From NCBI GenBank assembly GCA_023853785.1, contig JAJIRX010000597.1, positions 276,185 to 340,184 of the forward strand: a stretch of DNA of 64,000 nt. The letters run 5' to 3'. Of the stretch, positions 11,704-24,020 are shown in pieces. The stretch comes from Psilocybe azurescens (Eukaryota > Basidiomycota > Agaricomycetes > Agaricales > Agrocybaceae). The translations under genes and the position numbers were made by a program. Below the pieces are notes generated by a model. The model did no database searches. It was not told where the DNA came from and was given only the letters and a program-made list of their open reading frames with translations. Numbering within the stretch: the first letter of the stretch is position 1; every line of letters begins with the position of its first letter.

Positions 11704-13359
11704 GTAGCACAGAATTCTACGCTTCTCAACTAGTATAGATCTACATAGAGATCTCAGATGCTCAAGTGACCTCGATCACGATCGGGACCCCAATTAAAAT
11801 GCCAAGCTATCATATAAGCCGCTCGATGCTGTCTTCATCCCGGCCGGCCATCCATGCATATCTATGAATGGGGCATTCCCTGCTCAACTCTGCTAGTTTG
11901 TTGGCGCTTTCGAAGCTCTACTACCCACAGCTGAAATCTATTTCTTAATTTGATGACTTCTACTCTGCAATAAACCCATCGACGTCAATATTTCTAGAAA
12001 ATTTGTTGTCGAGTTATTTTTACATTTCACGATCATGAAAGACCCCTATTTCCCAGTTCACGTGAGCATGTAAAATGCTCCGAGATGACCAAGAATGAGC
12101 CTCGACCCCCGTCGACCTTTGAATAAATAGAAACAACGAATAATAAGCAATGGATTGCAGCCTGCACATACGAGGGAATGCGAGGGAGAATGGAATCTGA
12201 GTGGCAGATAAGTGCTAAGCGCTCGCAGGGTCTATATGGTCGAGCTGGCAACAGATAAAGAAAAGCGAGATATAAATGAACTAAATGAACGTACTAGGTC
12301 GACCGAGGTTTCTGGTGTGTTATCTCAGACCTATTCATTTGTTTTCGTCTCGACGAGAAGGCCCATAGCAACTACTCCTCAGTGAAATGAATCTCGAGCA
12401 AAATATAGATAAATATCCAACAATCCATGAGATCACAGGACAGACAGGGACAAAAGATTGAATAAATACTGAATAGAGAGTGTCAGAACCGCAGCCAACC
12501 ACAGTCCACAGAAGTCGACAGACCCTAGCGACTCGATCAAGACCCCAAAAATTTCAAGCCCACACCAATTGCAGCGCCCGTAGAGTCGTATACAGGCACC
12601 GACTGTATCTTTATTCAATTGAATGAAGATGGCTATTTAGCTGCTCCAGTAAAGCCAATCCATTCAGGTACATATCGACTGGGTATGACATTATTTTCCG
12701 GTGGCGACTGGAAGGTTCTAGATAGAGGCAGCTGAGCCTTACAACTCCGTAGAAATATGTAGTGGCACTTGGACGCTCAGTATGCAGTCATTCCTATACG
12801 GATCATCGGCATCAAATGGCCACTTGTCTCATTCTGATTTCTGAATATGGATGACATATAAGTTTAACCGCGTCGCGTTGCGTTTTCGCTCCCTCTTCAT
12901 TTTAGCTTTGCTTATATAGCATTGATATATACATGACAGTGTATCCAGTCAATATTCTCAGTTGTTTCATCATCCGTTAAGTTGATTATCTTGACTATTA
13001 TGATTGAATGGTGCATAGAAATTTACTACGACTGCTATTTACTACTAGTACTACGCCAAGATACTCGGTATTAATGAAAGACTTCTGACGCCAAATTTAA
13101 CTATTCCGGCCTCTATTCCAAAGGACTTACGAACTGATGGATTGACTCATGTATGAGACGGAAGTATATAGGAAAGGTGGATAGGGGGTATGTAAAAATT
13201 GAATGAGGATTCTGGCCAGGTACTGCTGATCGACTTCAAGGTCTTCTTCAAGGTAGATTCTGGCAGAGGGTCTTGAGGCGACTGGAAAGATGGATACGGA
13301 TTTCCACGAGTTTCACGATGGGGCTTCTTGGGCTGTTGAGCAAATGTATATATGGGTAA
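11704..13359. other. Intergenic, no gene recognised
   Basis: About 1.65 kb, AT-rich, with only short open frames on both strands. It includes the promoter of the HMG-box gene on its left side and the 3' region of FunK1 copy A on its right. No repeats or RNA genes recognised. Confidence 0.4.
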
Positions 13360-15863
13360 TTATTTAACTTGATCATTAAGCAGAAATACGCACGCCTTTG
13401 GCAGAGGTGGTTTCATTGTCATCTTGTTCGTGCTCAGGAACTGGAGATGGTCTTTTGGAACTGGTTGTAGAGCTGGCTTGGTTGAAGTTAGAGGGGGCCT
13501 GGGAATGCTGATGTCAAGTCGGCGAAACTTCGAATCGATTTCTAGGTTGATAAAGTCTTCGTCTTTGTGTTTAATAATGAAGTTGAGAATAGCCCGCTGA
13601 AATACTTCATGAACAAAATCGGGTCGAGTCCTTGGGTTATCTTCTGTCAGGTAGTACGGGCCGGGATATACAGCTTGAGCCAGAATCCTAAGCAGCATGA
13701 GAGCAGGAGAAAATTTCGAGTGAAGAGGCATCTCTTTCAGACCACCCGCCAGACAGAACATTAGGGCATCGCGCGACACGCAGCTTGAAGTGTTAATGAA
13801 TCGTAACCAGTTAGCAGTGTCGATTTTTGGTCGATGTTCCGAGGTTCAGGGTTGGCCAAGATAGACCAGTAGAAAATGACCCAGAGAATTGATTCCGCAT
13901 CGTGGTAGAGCTCACGTCTCCATTCACGCGGAGTCAAAATGGCGTCTTCGTCAAGTAAAAAACCCATTCTAATCTTGTCGAAGAGTTGGGTGCGCTCTGG
14001 GTGACATTGTTGGTAAGTCGGAGATGGCTCCGGTACTCCAACGAGAACAGTTATTGGGCTTTGTGGAAGGTCTGGGAATGGTCCTCCGTTTTGGACAGCT
14101 CTGGCAATGAATAGCGGGGTTCCCTGTCGAATATATGTTAGAAAAATATCATGTATATCGCTTTGAGTCACGGCGAACCGTTCGGCCAATCCGGGCATGT
14201 GTAGTACCGGTGTTGATGTCTAGGCGCTCGGCACGATTGAAATTAATGAGAACAGTAGAAGTTTGTCCAGGGTTAGAACTATTGTTGGCTCAGAATCAGT
14301 CAAAGCCCAGAACATTTCTACTGTCGCGTACCTTTCACCCAGAAGATGTTTTATGAAGCAAATTTCTAATTCTTTAGTATGTCTATCCTGGTTGCTTTCG
14401 GTCCCTCCCTTGCTAAGCGGAGTATCTGACGCATCAGAGGTAGTGTTGACAACAATATTACCAACACTAAGATCGCGATGAAGAACATTGCGTTTAAATC
14501 TGAGGTATCTCGTCACTATAAAATGTAAGTACATGGGACTCGCTATGTATAGGATTGAGACACTGACCTTCCAGGATGTCGTATGCAGCTTCCAGCATAG
14601 CTTTGACTGTCCTTATACTCATAAAAGTAGACCTCTGCTGGGAGAGCCCCAGGCGACGCTTGACTATGCGATTAGAAGGCACTGGAGTTTCCCACTCTTC
14701 ATCGTGTAAGAGTTTCACCACACCAGGTATGTCCCGCTCTTCATGGATATGTTTAAGAATCTCCGGCTCGTTGACTTGAATCGCGTCACATGGCAATATT
14801 GGTCTTTGACTATGCGCATAAGCCTATTTTTGATCATGACTAGTTCAGAAGTCGCGAAAACATAAGTGGTGGTTTCAAAGGGATTGCCGGCATAAATGGC
14901 CCGAAATTTGTTACAGGGAAGTGAAGGCCCGGACGACATCTGGAGCCTCAGGGTGTATTCGCTTCCTTGCAATTGCCAGTTGAACTGCATCCCGACTCGA
15001 TTGTCCTTAAATTCACCGGGATTATAAATATGATGGACCAACGCGTACAGAAGTGGTCGAAGGCGATCGTCATCAAATTCAAGTCGAATGCAGAATATGC
15101 CGTGCCCCGTAATACCAGCAAAGAATGTGACTTCCAAATCGTCGAGAAGCAAGCCATGAGCAACGTAAAGGTCGGGTCGAGCGAGAATCATATAATAAAG
15201 ATGTGACGCAGCCTGCCGTCTCTGTGTGTCGATGTTTTTCCCTTCCGATATGATCTCGCCAGTGAGTTGAATCTGTGGCCAAGCGTAAACTTGGCTGTGG
15301 TGGTGGTGCCAGTCGTTCTTGAAGGCTGCAACAATATCTGGCCTGCATTGAGTGTTTGTGACGTGCTTGGGCTGAATCACATTTCTGAGACTTTTAAACA
15401 GCAATAAACCTAACAGAACATTATAACCCAAAGTTGAAAACGCAGTAAAATGTGCCACCAGTGTCGGGAGTATTCGTATTCCTCTTCGTATCATATATGT
15501 GCCTAGATATTTCATTAGCACAATCAATGAAGGTCTCTTTTTGATCTGCATCCATAGCCTGTTGATTTTTGCGAAATGGATCTTATTCTGAGCTCTTTTG
15601 TTCAGATATTCGAAATATTCATCCAGATGAATTGGTTTGATTGACAGAAAGGCGTTATCCGCAACTTCTTCTCTGCTGTGTTCATCATGGCATTTCGAAA
15701 GGTTTTCGGTGGAAGAACTCGGAGATTGAACAGACATGGGGGTTGAAGATAAGGTGGGTTGGTTGGAGGCTCGGTTGCTCTTGGAATGGGACAATGAAAA
15801 CTGTAACCGGCGATGACCGGTAACTGTATCCATCGGCAAAAGCGACAAAACAATACTTTGCAT
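13360..15863 (-). CDS. FunK1-type fungal protein kinase, copy A (apparent one-base frameshifts)
   Basis: FunK1 kinases are an agaricomycete-expanded family distantly related to eukaryotic protein kinases; their substrates are unknown. The product starts at 15863 or at the internal Met at 15833. After a poorly conserved head it shows the family N-terminal block (RPDIVAAFKNDW, QVYAWPQIQLTGEI), the catalytic loop VLHRDLSVGN, the DFG-equivalent LINFNRAERLD and the activation segment GRTGTPLFIARAV (made by splicing). The C-terminal block HDAESILWVIFYWS follows. Compared with copies B and C, copy A lacks one base at three places: a T5 run at 15538-15542, near 14775, and a T5 run at 13824-13828 where copy C has six. 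All catalytic motifs are otherwise intact, so it may be functional if these are sequence errors. A Lys/Pro-rich tail follows the kinase fold. Confidence 0.75.
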
Positions 15864-16290
15864 TGTGGATCTTAGATAATCAGGAAGTCTTTTGCAATTA
15901 ATATATTGCCATATATAGTTTCCGGAATCCTTGCGAAATCTTTGAATGCTTAACCAAACTTTCGATCATCTTTAAATGTCTTAGTAAACATTGGTTAACT
16001 TTTGATAGTGTCCTAACCATTACTGGCCCATGATAGTTGACGGTAATTTTTTGTATAATTTTCTAATGATCTTGTAATGAAACAAACATTTTTTGGCATC
16101 AATTTAATGCCTTGCAAAGTTTTGGCCTTCAGTCATATTTATTAAAGAATTGCCTAGGTATTTATGAGGCTCGGAAACATTTGCATACAATTGAATATCC
16201 ATGCAAGGATGCCGAACAAGGAAGTTTTACTAAGTGTGGGCTTTCCAGATCGGTACATATTCAATTACGTTGTAAATTTAACAATGACGA

Positions 16291-16361
16291 CTTGGTGTAG
16301 TAGTTAGGATGCCATTGGCTGGGTTCTATGAAGGTGACAGTTCAATTCCAGCAAGTAGCAT
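16291..16361 (+). repeat. tRNA-like sequence, possible tRNA-derived SINE head
   Basis: TGGTGTAGTAGTTAGGATG resembles a tRNA D-arm/A-box, and about 45 bases later AGTTCAATTCC resembles a B-box. The T-stem and acceptor stem pair poorly, so this is not a functional tRNA gene as it stands; a degenerate tRNA or the head of a SINE fits better. Confidence 0.3.
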
Positions 16362-16919
16362 ATATTATATGCTACAGTGCAGAGCGGGGTAAAATATGAG
16401 TATAGCTGTTCTCTTTTATCAGATAAACAAATGGAGGGACCTACAATTTAAATCTTTTTACTCCGGCATAGCAGGACATTCATGCAAGGTTAATTAATTT
16501 TTTAGGCTACCTTACAAGGTAACCAAAGTTTTATAACAAGTAAATCATGACTGGTCCTTACCAAAATGTAGTCTTCAGGTTTGACTATTCATTGCCTTTT
16601 GGGCATTAGTGGCCTTAGCTACCTTACAAGGACTTTGTATTGCAATGTATGGTCTGCGCCGTTTTGCCGATGTCTGACTGCCGAAGTTATAGTACTTCTT
16701 TCGGCCAAACCTAAGCCAAACTTACAGTCATCCGCTACACTTGTGCAGTTTTACTCCTTTTACTCACCCGCTTTCGTCTTCTTGCGAAAGCCACAACATT
16801 AGGCAACGTCGTTGCATGTTTATTTTTGTTGATCTTTCAAATTTAAACGGCCAGCCGGTCGACTCCACACATGGGCGCTTATTGGATATGTGAAGCTACT
16901 TTAAATTTGAACCCGAGAA

Positions 16920-16979
16920 GATGCTTGTAGTGCGATGCTTGTCTGCAGTGCAATGCTTGTCTGCAGTGCGATGCTTGTG
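16920..16979. repeat. Minisatellite, about 3 copies of an 18-base unit
   Basis: The word ATGCTTGTCTGCAGTGC recurs with single-base changes (A/G and small indels) three times in 60 bases. No coding function seen. Confidence 0.6.
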
Positions 16980-17196
16980 TTATGCGCTGGTACCCATCTA
17001 CTTGAGTACAAACGCAGTTTGAACGTGTCCAAGGAGCCTGCGGAACTCTGAAACTACAGATAAATAAGATGAATTATGACTAACTGCGTCCAGTCTCCAT
17101 CTTGAGGATCAAAACGGTGGACTAGAGTACTACATTTAAAAGACATGCCGCAAGGTGTCTGTGAGATAGGATATGATATAGGAAGCACAGCAATTT

Positions 17197-19494
17197 TCAG
17201 ATGCGGTTAACCGGATTGAGGATCAATGGCATCTGATTTCCGGCGCCCGGATCTGACTTGAGAAGCGGACGTTGAACTAGACTCGATTTCTTTATAAGGT
17301 CTTCTTTGGGTACGCCTAGCTTGAATTCGAAAGCTCGAATTAACGTGAACAATAACGCTTTCATCCTAAAAGCTAATTAGCACATGCACCTCAATGGTCA
17401 GACAAAATAGGCTTACTCTACAAGAGAGAACCGATATCCAATACACGCGCGAGGCCCGCCCAAGAATGTCATCATGTTTCCCCATATGCCTGGGACTTGT
17501 CCAACAGTCGGTGGAATATTTTCCCATCTTTCTGGCCTGATCATAGAACCAAATAAGGTCATCGGACGTATGAAGAAATTAAAGAAATGATTTTTACTCA
17601 CTTGAATTCAGCTGCGTCATCGCCCCAAATCGACTTGTCCCTATTCAAAGCAACGATAGGAATAAGGAAGCTTTGACCTTTGCGAATTCTGCCCAAGTTT
17701 GTTAGGATTATGCTTATGCATAACAACCGAACAAATCTCACCTTATCCCATCTAGCAGATTGCCATGTACATCGCGAATTGGTTTACCAAGAGGAATGAC
17801 ATCGTCCTTCACAGCGACTCGCATGGTGGAACCTACAGGAGAGTGGACTCGAAGTGTTTCTCTGACGACGGCATCAAGATATGGCAAAGCATTGAGTTCG
17901 TCCATTGTAGGATTGTCTGTCCCGACAGCGAGAAGCTCTTCGCGAAGTTTGTCCTGAATTTTAGGCTCCAAAGTCAGAGCATATAGGGCCCATGTTGTCG
18001 CGACGCTGTGTGTATGATTGTAAGTGAGAATTGTATCAAGAAGAGATATCGTAAAGGCCGACATACCTTGTCGTCTCGTGGCCAGCGACCAGGAATGTAG
18101 GAACCTCTGATATCAAAGAGCGGCGCCATCAACATCCCCAAGGCCGGTGCATAGAAACAACGATAAAGATACGTACGAGCCATTACATCTTCATCTGACA
18201 TGCGTTGGTGAGCAGGAAGATCTTTAGAAGTGTTTGCCCTAAGCAACAAGGAAAGCAGGTCTCGTCTTTTCAGCGACTTCTGTTCCACTTTAGTATTGTT
18301 ATCTTCGGCCATAAGACCCATTTTGCTATCGCGTAATAACTCGTTTGCTATACGTTTCATCGTATCCATTGCAGATTTGGCTTTGGCGTCTCCGTCGGAT
18401 GGCTGCACGTATCACACGTTAGTCCAAGAACAAATTGGAGGAGCTATCAACATACGAGAAAACGTAGGGCAGGTACAAATGCCTTGATCAACGGTATGAT
18501 GGTCATTCTTGTAGAGGATTGGAAAAGCGTTGAAAAGGCGTCATTCAATTCACTTTTGCTGTTAGCCAAAGCATCAAACTTGTAGTTAAAGCCTAATTTG
18601 GGAGTTCACAACACACAAGGTAGAACGCATTGAAGTTTAAAGCTCACCAGCCTGTCCAATGACATCCAGTGTCATTTTACTGAGCCAGGAAAGGACCTCT
18701 ACACGACCTGATTCGCCTTGCTTGTTCACCTCTCTTTTCCAGACTTCACGAAGCTGTTTCAAATGATGTCTTTAGTTCATCTCAATAGGATCGATAGGAC
18801 TTACCTCAATAGATTTGTCGACGAATATCTCTGTCAGTTCTCGTATCTGGGCGGCTCCAAAAGCAGGGTTCTACGAATGATGAGCCAGTCATCTAGAAAG
18901 CAGGCACGAGAAAGACATACCATTATCCTCCTCTAGTAAAGGAAAGTAATATCAATAGGATAAATGAATTAGTTATGAAGAATATACGCACTTGCTGCTT
19001 GTGTTTGTCTTCCTCTACTACAAGGACACCATTCCCAAGGATTTGACTAAGACTGAAGCGCGCTTGTTCCGACTTCTGATAAATGTAGTCGTTCATGAGG
19101 ATGTGATTGATCGCCTTCACATCAGTTGTATAGAAGCGGTTCGACTGACATATTACATCAGTTGTTGTTGGCTCAAGGATGGAATTGAAACACAAACTCC
19201 GAAGTAAGACTTGTATGTGAGCGTTGAGCCATATTCGTCTACCCATTTCTCGTGAAGTACCGAGTTTTCCTAGCAGATAACAAGGTCAACTAGTGAGAAT
19301 ACTATATTGGATTTAAGGATACGTACGGCTTCGTATATTTCCTTCATGTGCCCGTACATCCAACTAGAGCTAGGAGGACCTCGAAGAACACGTAGCGGTG
19401 ATGTCCATTGGTCGTAAAGGACCTTTGCGACTTTGTAAGATATGTAGAAACCCAGAGCGCCCAGAAACGCGAGGAATATCTGTTGGTAACCCAT
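17197..19494 (-). CDS. Cytochrome P450 monooxygenase (intact copy)
   Basis: A membrane-anchored haem monooxygenase. The ATG at 19494 opens an N-terminal anchor ([17 protein letters not shown]) followed by the proline hinge [14 protein letters not shown]. Further motifs in order: [17 protein letters not shown], the I-helix oxygen-activation motif FLVAGHETT (about 18085-18065), the K-helix ExxR as ETLR (about 17850), PERW, and the haem-ligand motif [10 protein letters not shown] with its Cys (about 17440). The last exon ends at a TGA at 17197-17199. About a dozen short introns were followed and all junctions tested keep the frame. I cannot assign the CYP family. Upstream on the same strand lies FunK1 copy B; downstream lies FunK1 copy A. 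An inverted, broken relative is at 51127-53423. Confidence 0.88.
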
Positions 19495-21095
19495 TGAAGG
19501 TGGTTGATTATGTAGACCAATTATCTTCGGTGTGTAACAGAACTAAAACTTCCAGGTGTTGAGGGTACTTTCTAAAGGTCAAAGCTTGGACCAGCCAACT
19601 TATAAATACAATGAGCTTGGCTGCGGCACGCCAACGCGTCACACAGGCTTGATGGTTAACAACGCTGAGTCGGTGCCACGGTTGACTGATATATTGATTA
19701 CAGCACTTAAATAGCAATATGAGGCGCTGCATACGTACCTCATCAGCATTGGGCGTAATAACGGCCCGGCTGACAAGCAAATGCTTAGAAGTGGGCAGTT
19801 GTTTTACTACGTCCTGGAAGCTCTCATAAATCTACGTCCATTCTATATCAGTAAATCTCAAGTACACATCGATATTTGTATCTCAAAAGGCGTTAGGTTC
19901 TATATCCAGGATGGCCAATGGAGCGTTTTCTGCGATACAACAAACAGCGAGAACTAGAGATAGCCCTGGTACGCAGACGCCTGTTTTCGCTAAAATCGAT
20001 CGGCGGAAGCGTTGAGTCCCTTTCTAAAGTCATAGCGAGTACTGGTTTAATTGCATGAGGAGTTATTGGATACGGACGAAATCAGATGCAGATTCAACAA
20101 GACGCAGGATTTATAGAGCTTAGAAATGGAGCGAGTGATTAACGGGGCGGCCGTCGCGCGAGTCTCGAGACAGTGGCACTTTGGCGTCCGTGAGTGATAT
20201 CACTTCTTTATGAAAGAGCAGGCACAGTCGGCGGATCCGTCTATATCCTGAAGTTTTATTGCATGAACATACCGACGGTCCGACCGTGTTGACTTCTTTC
20301 AAAGAGTAAACCATGATTCATACCATAGAGATCAGAAGGCCTACTATAGCTTCTGCCTCGTTCAATAGGCATCGTCTATTTCATGACATACCGCTCGATG
20401 CCTACATTATCCGCTCGGACCACTGCGAACGCCAAACGAACGCCAAGATTGCACAACTGATCACTAGGTAACAAGCTGTTCACTCAGTATTTGGGAGAAA
20501 GGCGAGTTTATGTAGTGTTTGTTGGAGTCATTTCAGGAAGCTGTGCAAGAAGTGGGAAGGAAACTGGAGATTTGAGCGCCGGAAATTCAAAGAGGGAAGC
20601 AAGAGGGAAGGGATGAAGTTCACGGATGAAGTAAATTGGAAGAAAGTCGCGATCAGGACGTCGGGACTCGCCGAAACAGGCATCACGATATTTGATTCCT
20701 GGGTCCCGTGATCGACTCCGGCACCCCTAAAGAGCCCTAAAGTAATCAATCGCAACACAGTTCTCGAATGACTCTCTATGAAGGCAGCGCTACGAATAAA
20801 AGAGGTATGAATGGAGTATGGAAAAAATACAAGATATAACCGGCTTGGACGGCGTACGTAGATTTTGGCAGCGAGCCTCGAAATTGAGGCGACGCGGCAG
20901 AGGAATATAGGTATCTAACAGTCTCGCGACAATACCTCTCCGACTGCTGTGCGATGTATATATATGGTTAATTTTCATTGTCAAGAGGATTACACATGAA
21001 TCTGGCAGAGATGGGTAGCTTACCAGCCCGGTCATGCTCTCTGACTGGTGAGGCTCTCTTGAGGCCAATTTGAGATCGGGCGTTGTAGAAGGGAT
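19495..21095. other. Intergenic between P450 and FunK1 copy B
   Basis: 1.6 kb with only short open frames. Short stretches resemble the equivalent gap at 49830-51126 (for example a GCGTTGGCG word upstream of both P450 genes), as expected if both gaps descend from one duplicated segment. Confidence 0.35.
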
Positions 21096-23190
21096 CTAAT
21101 AGCGAAATAGGGATTCGTCGAGTTGCCGAGTGAATGGAGCTATTTCTAAGTTCATAAAATCCTTGTCTTTGTTAACAATAATGAAGTTGAGAATAGCCCG
21201 ATGAAATACTTCATGAACAAAATCGGGTCGAGTCATTGGGTTATCCTCTGCCAGGTAGTACGGGTCAGGATACACAACTTGTGTTAGAGTTGTAAGCAGC
21301 CTGAGAGCAGAAGAAAACTTCGAGTGAAGAGTGGTCTCTTTCAGACTAATCTGGGGCATGAGGGCATTCCGCGACACGCAGTTCGAAGTGCGAACAAAAT
21401 ATGACCAGTTACCAGTGTCGATGTTTGATGGTGTTCCTAGGCTCCGGGTTGGGCAGGATAAACCAATACAAAATGATCCAGAAAATCGATTCCGCATCGT
21501 GGTACTAGAGCCCATGTCTCCATTCGCGCGGAGTCAAAATGATGTCTTCGTTAAGTAAAAAATCCCTTCTAATTTTATCGAAGAGTGGTGTGCACTCTGG
21601 GTGACATTGTTTGTAAATAGGAGATGGCTCCGGTACTCCAGCGAGGGTTACGGGCTCTACTGAAAGGTCTGGAAATGGCCATTCGTTACGGACAGCTCTG
21701 GCAATGAAAAGCGGTGTTCACCGTCGAATATATATTAGAAAGATAGCATGTATATCTCTTTGAGTTATGGCGAACCATTTGGCCAATCCGAGCATGTATG
21801 GCATCAGTCTTGACATCTAGGCGCTTGGCACGATTGAAATCAATAGGAATAAGAAGATCAGAGTTGTTGGCTCAGAATCAGTCAATATCCAAAACATTGC
21901 TACTGTCTCGTACCTTTCACCCAGAAGATGCTTTATAGGGCAAAATTTTGATTCTCTAGGACGCCCAACCTGGTTGGCTTTGGCCCCTCCCTGTTAAGGG
22001 CGGCATCGGATTCGTCATAGGCACTGACAACAATATTCGCAACACTAAGATCGCGATAAAGAATATTGCGTTTAAACCTAAGGTGTTTCGTCACTAGTAT
22101 GATATGTAAATACGCAGAACTCGTTATGTATACGATTGAGACACTGACCTTCCAGGATGTCCTATGCAGCTTCCAACATAGCTTTGAATGTCCTTATACT
22201 CATGAAAAAACCCCTGCTGCAAGAACCCCAGGCGACACTTGATTCTATGATTAGGCACTGGTATTTCCCACTCCTCGTCGTATATAAGTTTCACCACACC
22301 AGGTGTCTCTTCTTCATGGGTATGTTTTAAGGATCTCCGACTCGATGAATTGCGCCACGCGGCAATATTGGTCCTACACGTAGAGGTATACTGTTAATCA
22401 TGATTGGTTCAGAAGTCGCGAACACGTATGTGGCGGTTTCAAAGGAATTGCTGGCATAAGTCACTCGAAACTTTGGATATCTCTATGTCTCTCCGGGCAC
22501 TGTGGTCTTGAGAAGCAGGGTGTATTCGCATTCTTGCAATTGCGGATCGAACTTGATCTCATATCGATTGTCCTTGAATTTATCGGGATTGTAGAGATCG
22601 ATCAACGCGTATAGAAGCGGTGGAAGGCGGTCGCCGTCGAAATCAAGTTAAATGTCGATTATGCCTTGCCCAGTGATTCCAGCAAAGAATGTGACAGTTG
22701 AACCGTCGACAAGGGAGGCCAGGAGCGACGAAAAGGTCAGGTCGAACGAGAACCATGTAATGAGGATATGATGCAACACGGCTCCTTCATGTGTTGGTAG
22801 ATTCCTCGTCAGACGCCGTGATCTCGCCCGCGAGTTGAATCAGTGGCCAAGCGTAAACTTGATCGTCGTGGAGCCAGTTGTCTCGGAGGGCTGCAACCAA
22901 TTTTGGTGTACGTTAAGTGTTTCTGACTTGCTCTGAGACTTTTAAACACCAAAAGAGAGGGCAGAGCATTAAATGCTAAGGTTGAAAATGTCCTACCAGT
23001 GTAAGACGTGTCCGTGACCCTTCGTAGCAAATATGCACTCCAATATTTCATTGGCACAATCAACGAAGGCATCTTTCTTGGTCATTTTCCATTGTTTGTT
23101 GATGCCTGTGAAATGGGTTGTATTCTGGTTTCCGTCGTTTAGACACTCGAGATATTCATCCAGTCCGATTGGGGCGCGTCATTGAGCACA
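21096..23190 (-). pseudogene. FunK1-type protein kinase, copy B (decayed)
   Basis: Recognisable pieces of a FunK1 kinase are spread over three frames. The 5' part reads LDEYLECLNDGNQNTTHFTG and FVDCANEILE; the 3' part reads RPDFVHEVFHRAILNFI and ends NLEIAPF..QL at 21096. The splice acceptor that copy C has after GTTCTGTCAG is lost here (CTCTGCCCTC). Many indels separate the pieces and the catalytic-loop region is scrambled, so this is a true pseudogene and not just a consensus error. Its closest relative in the window is copy C (shared words ECLN.GNQNTTHFT, IVNKD, APF.RQL), not the adjacent copy A. Confidence 0.8.
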
Positions 23191-24020
23191 AGTCAAGTAA
23201 ATTTAGCAACCAACAGTTCGACACGCGTTGATATCAGGGCAGCAGTTTTGATAGCCTTTACAGGGTATATGAATTCATAGCCAGCACCGATTATCCACAA
23301 GGCAGAGAGTGAGATGGCTGTTCAGAGGTGAGGCCCTGAGGTTGCCTTGAGGAGCGTAAGAGCAGTGCTATGTTGACCTGAATGAGCACTGCTTGACATC
23401 GCACCGCGGCCCGAAATGCTCACGTGGGTGTCAATAAACGCGATCGGGGAAGCATTGCAGAGCCGCTTACCCTACATACGTTCCACCACGACTTCCCAAG
23501 GCCTCAGTTTCTTAGATCGGACTGCCACATCTACAGTTGTAAGTCCAGGATAACAAGCTTTCTTCGTTTCAAGCGGTCTTATCCATTCGATCAGGTAGAG
23601 GCAAGCTCCTGGTACCAAATCTCCTTCAAGAACGTCGCAGGCCAATAAATAATGAGTTCATCGTTTTCCGGATACTGTTAAGACACTCGGTAAGCAATCA
23701 GTGATTTATCGCGGGATTTACAAAATTTACGGTTATGATCAGTTTCAGTCATCTAAAATCATCTTGTCTGCCTCTGCTTCCGGTTGGTTCAACTAAGTTT
23801 CTTTCATACTCGTTTTGTACTTCACTCTCAATCAAGGCTCCGCTAGACTTGTGAGTCATGTTCTATTTACCATGCTTTTTCTAATGATCTTTCTCGTGAG
23901 GATCCTCCTATCCTCCTATCCACTTTCTATTATCTGTTGATGCAATCTTTTCTGACGACCGTGCATTGCAGGTCTACATTCCTGGAACCGTAATAGTATA
24001 CCCCGGAACAATAAATCACG
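23191..24020. other. Intergenic, promoter side of DUF6699 gene 1
   Basis: No supported gene. The right part is T/C-rich just upstream of the ATG at 24021, as is common before basidiomycete genes. Confidence 0.35.

Larger units (their letters stand above)
15864..17196. other. Accessory intergenic region with repeats
   Basis: No gene recognised. It contains a tRNA-like stretch (16291-16361), two copies of a 14-base word GCTACCTTACAAGG (16506 and 16618) and a small tandem repeat (16920-16979). The region is AT-rich and looks like remains of small transposable elements. Confidence 0.4.
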
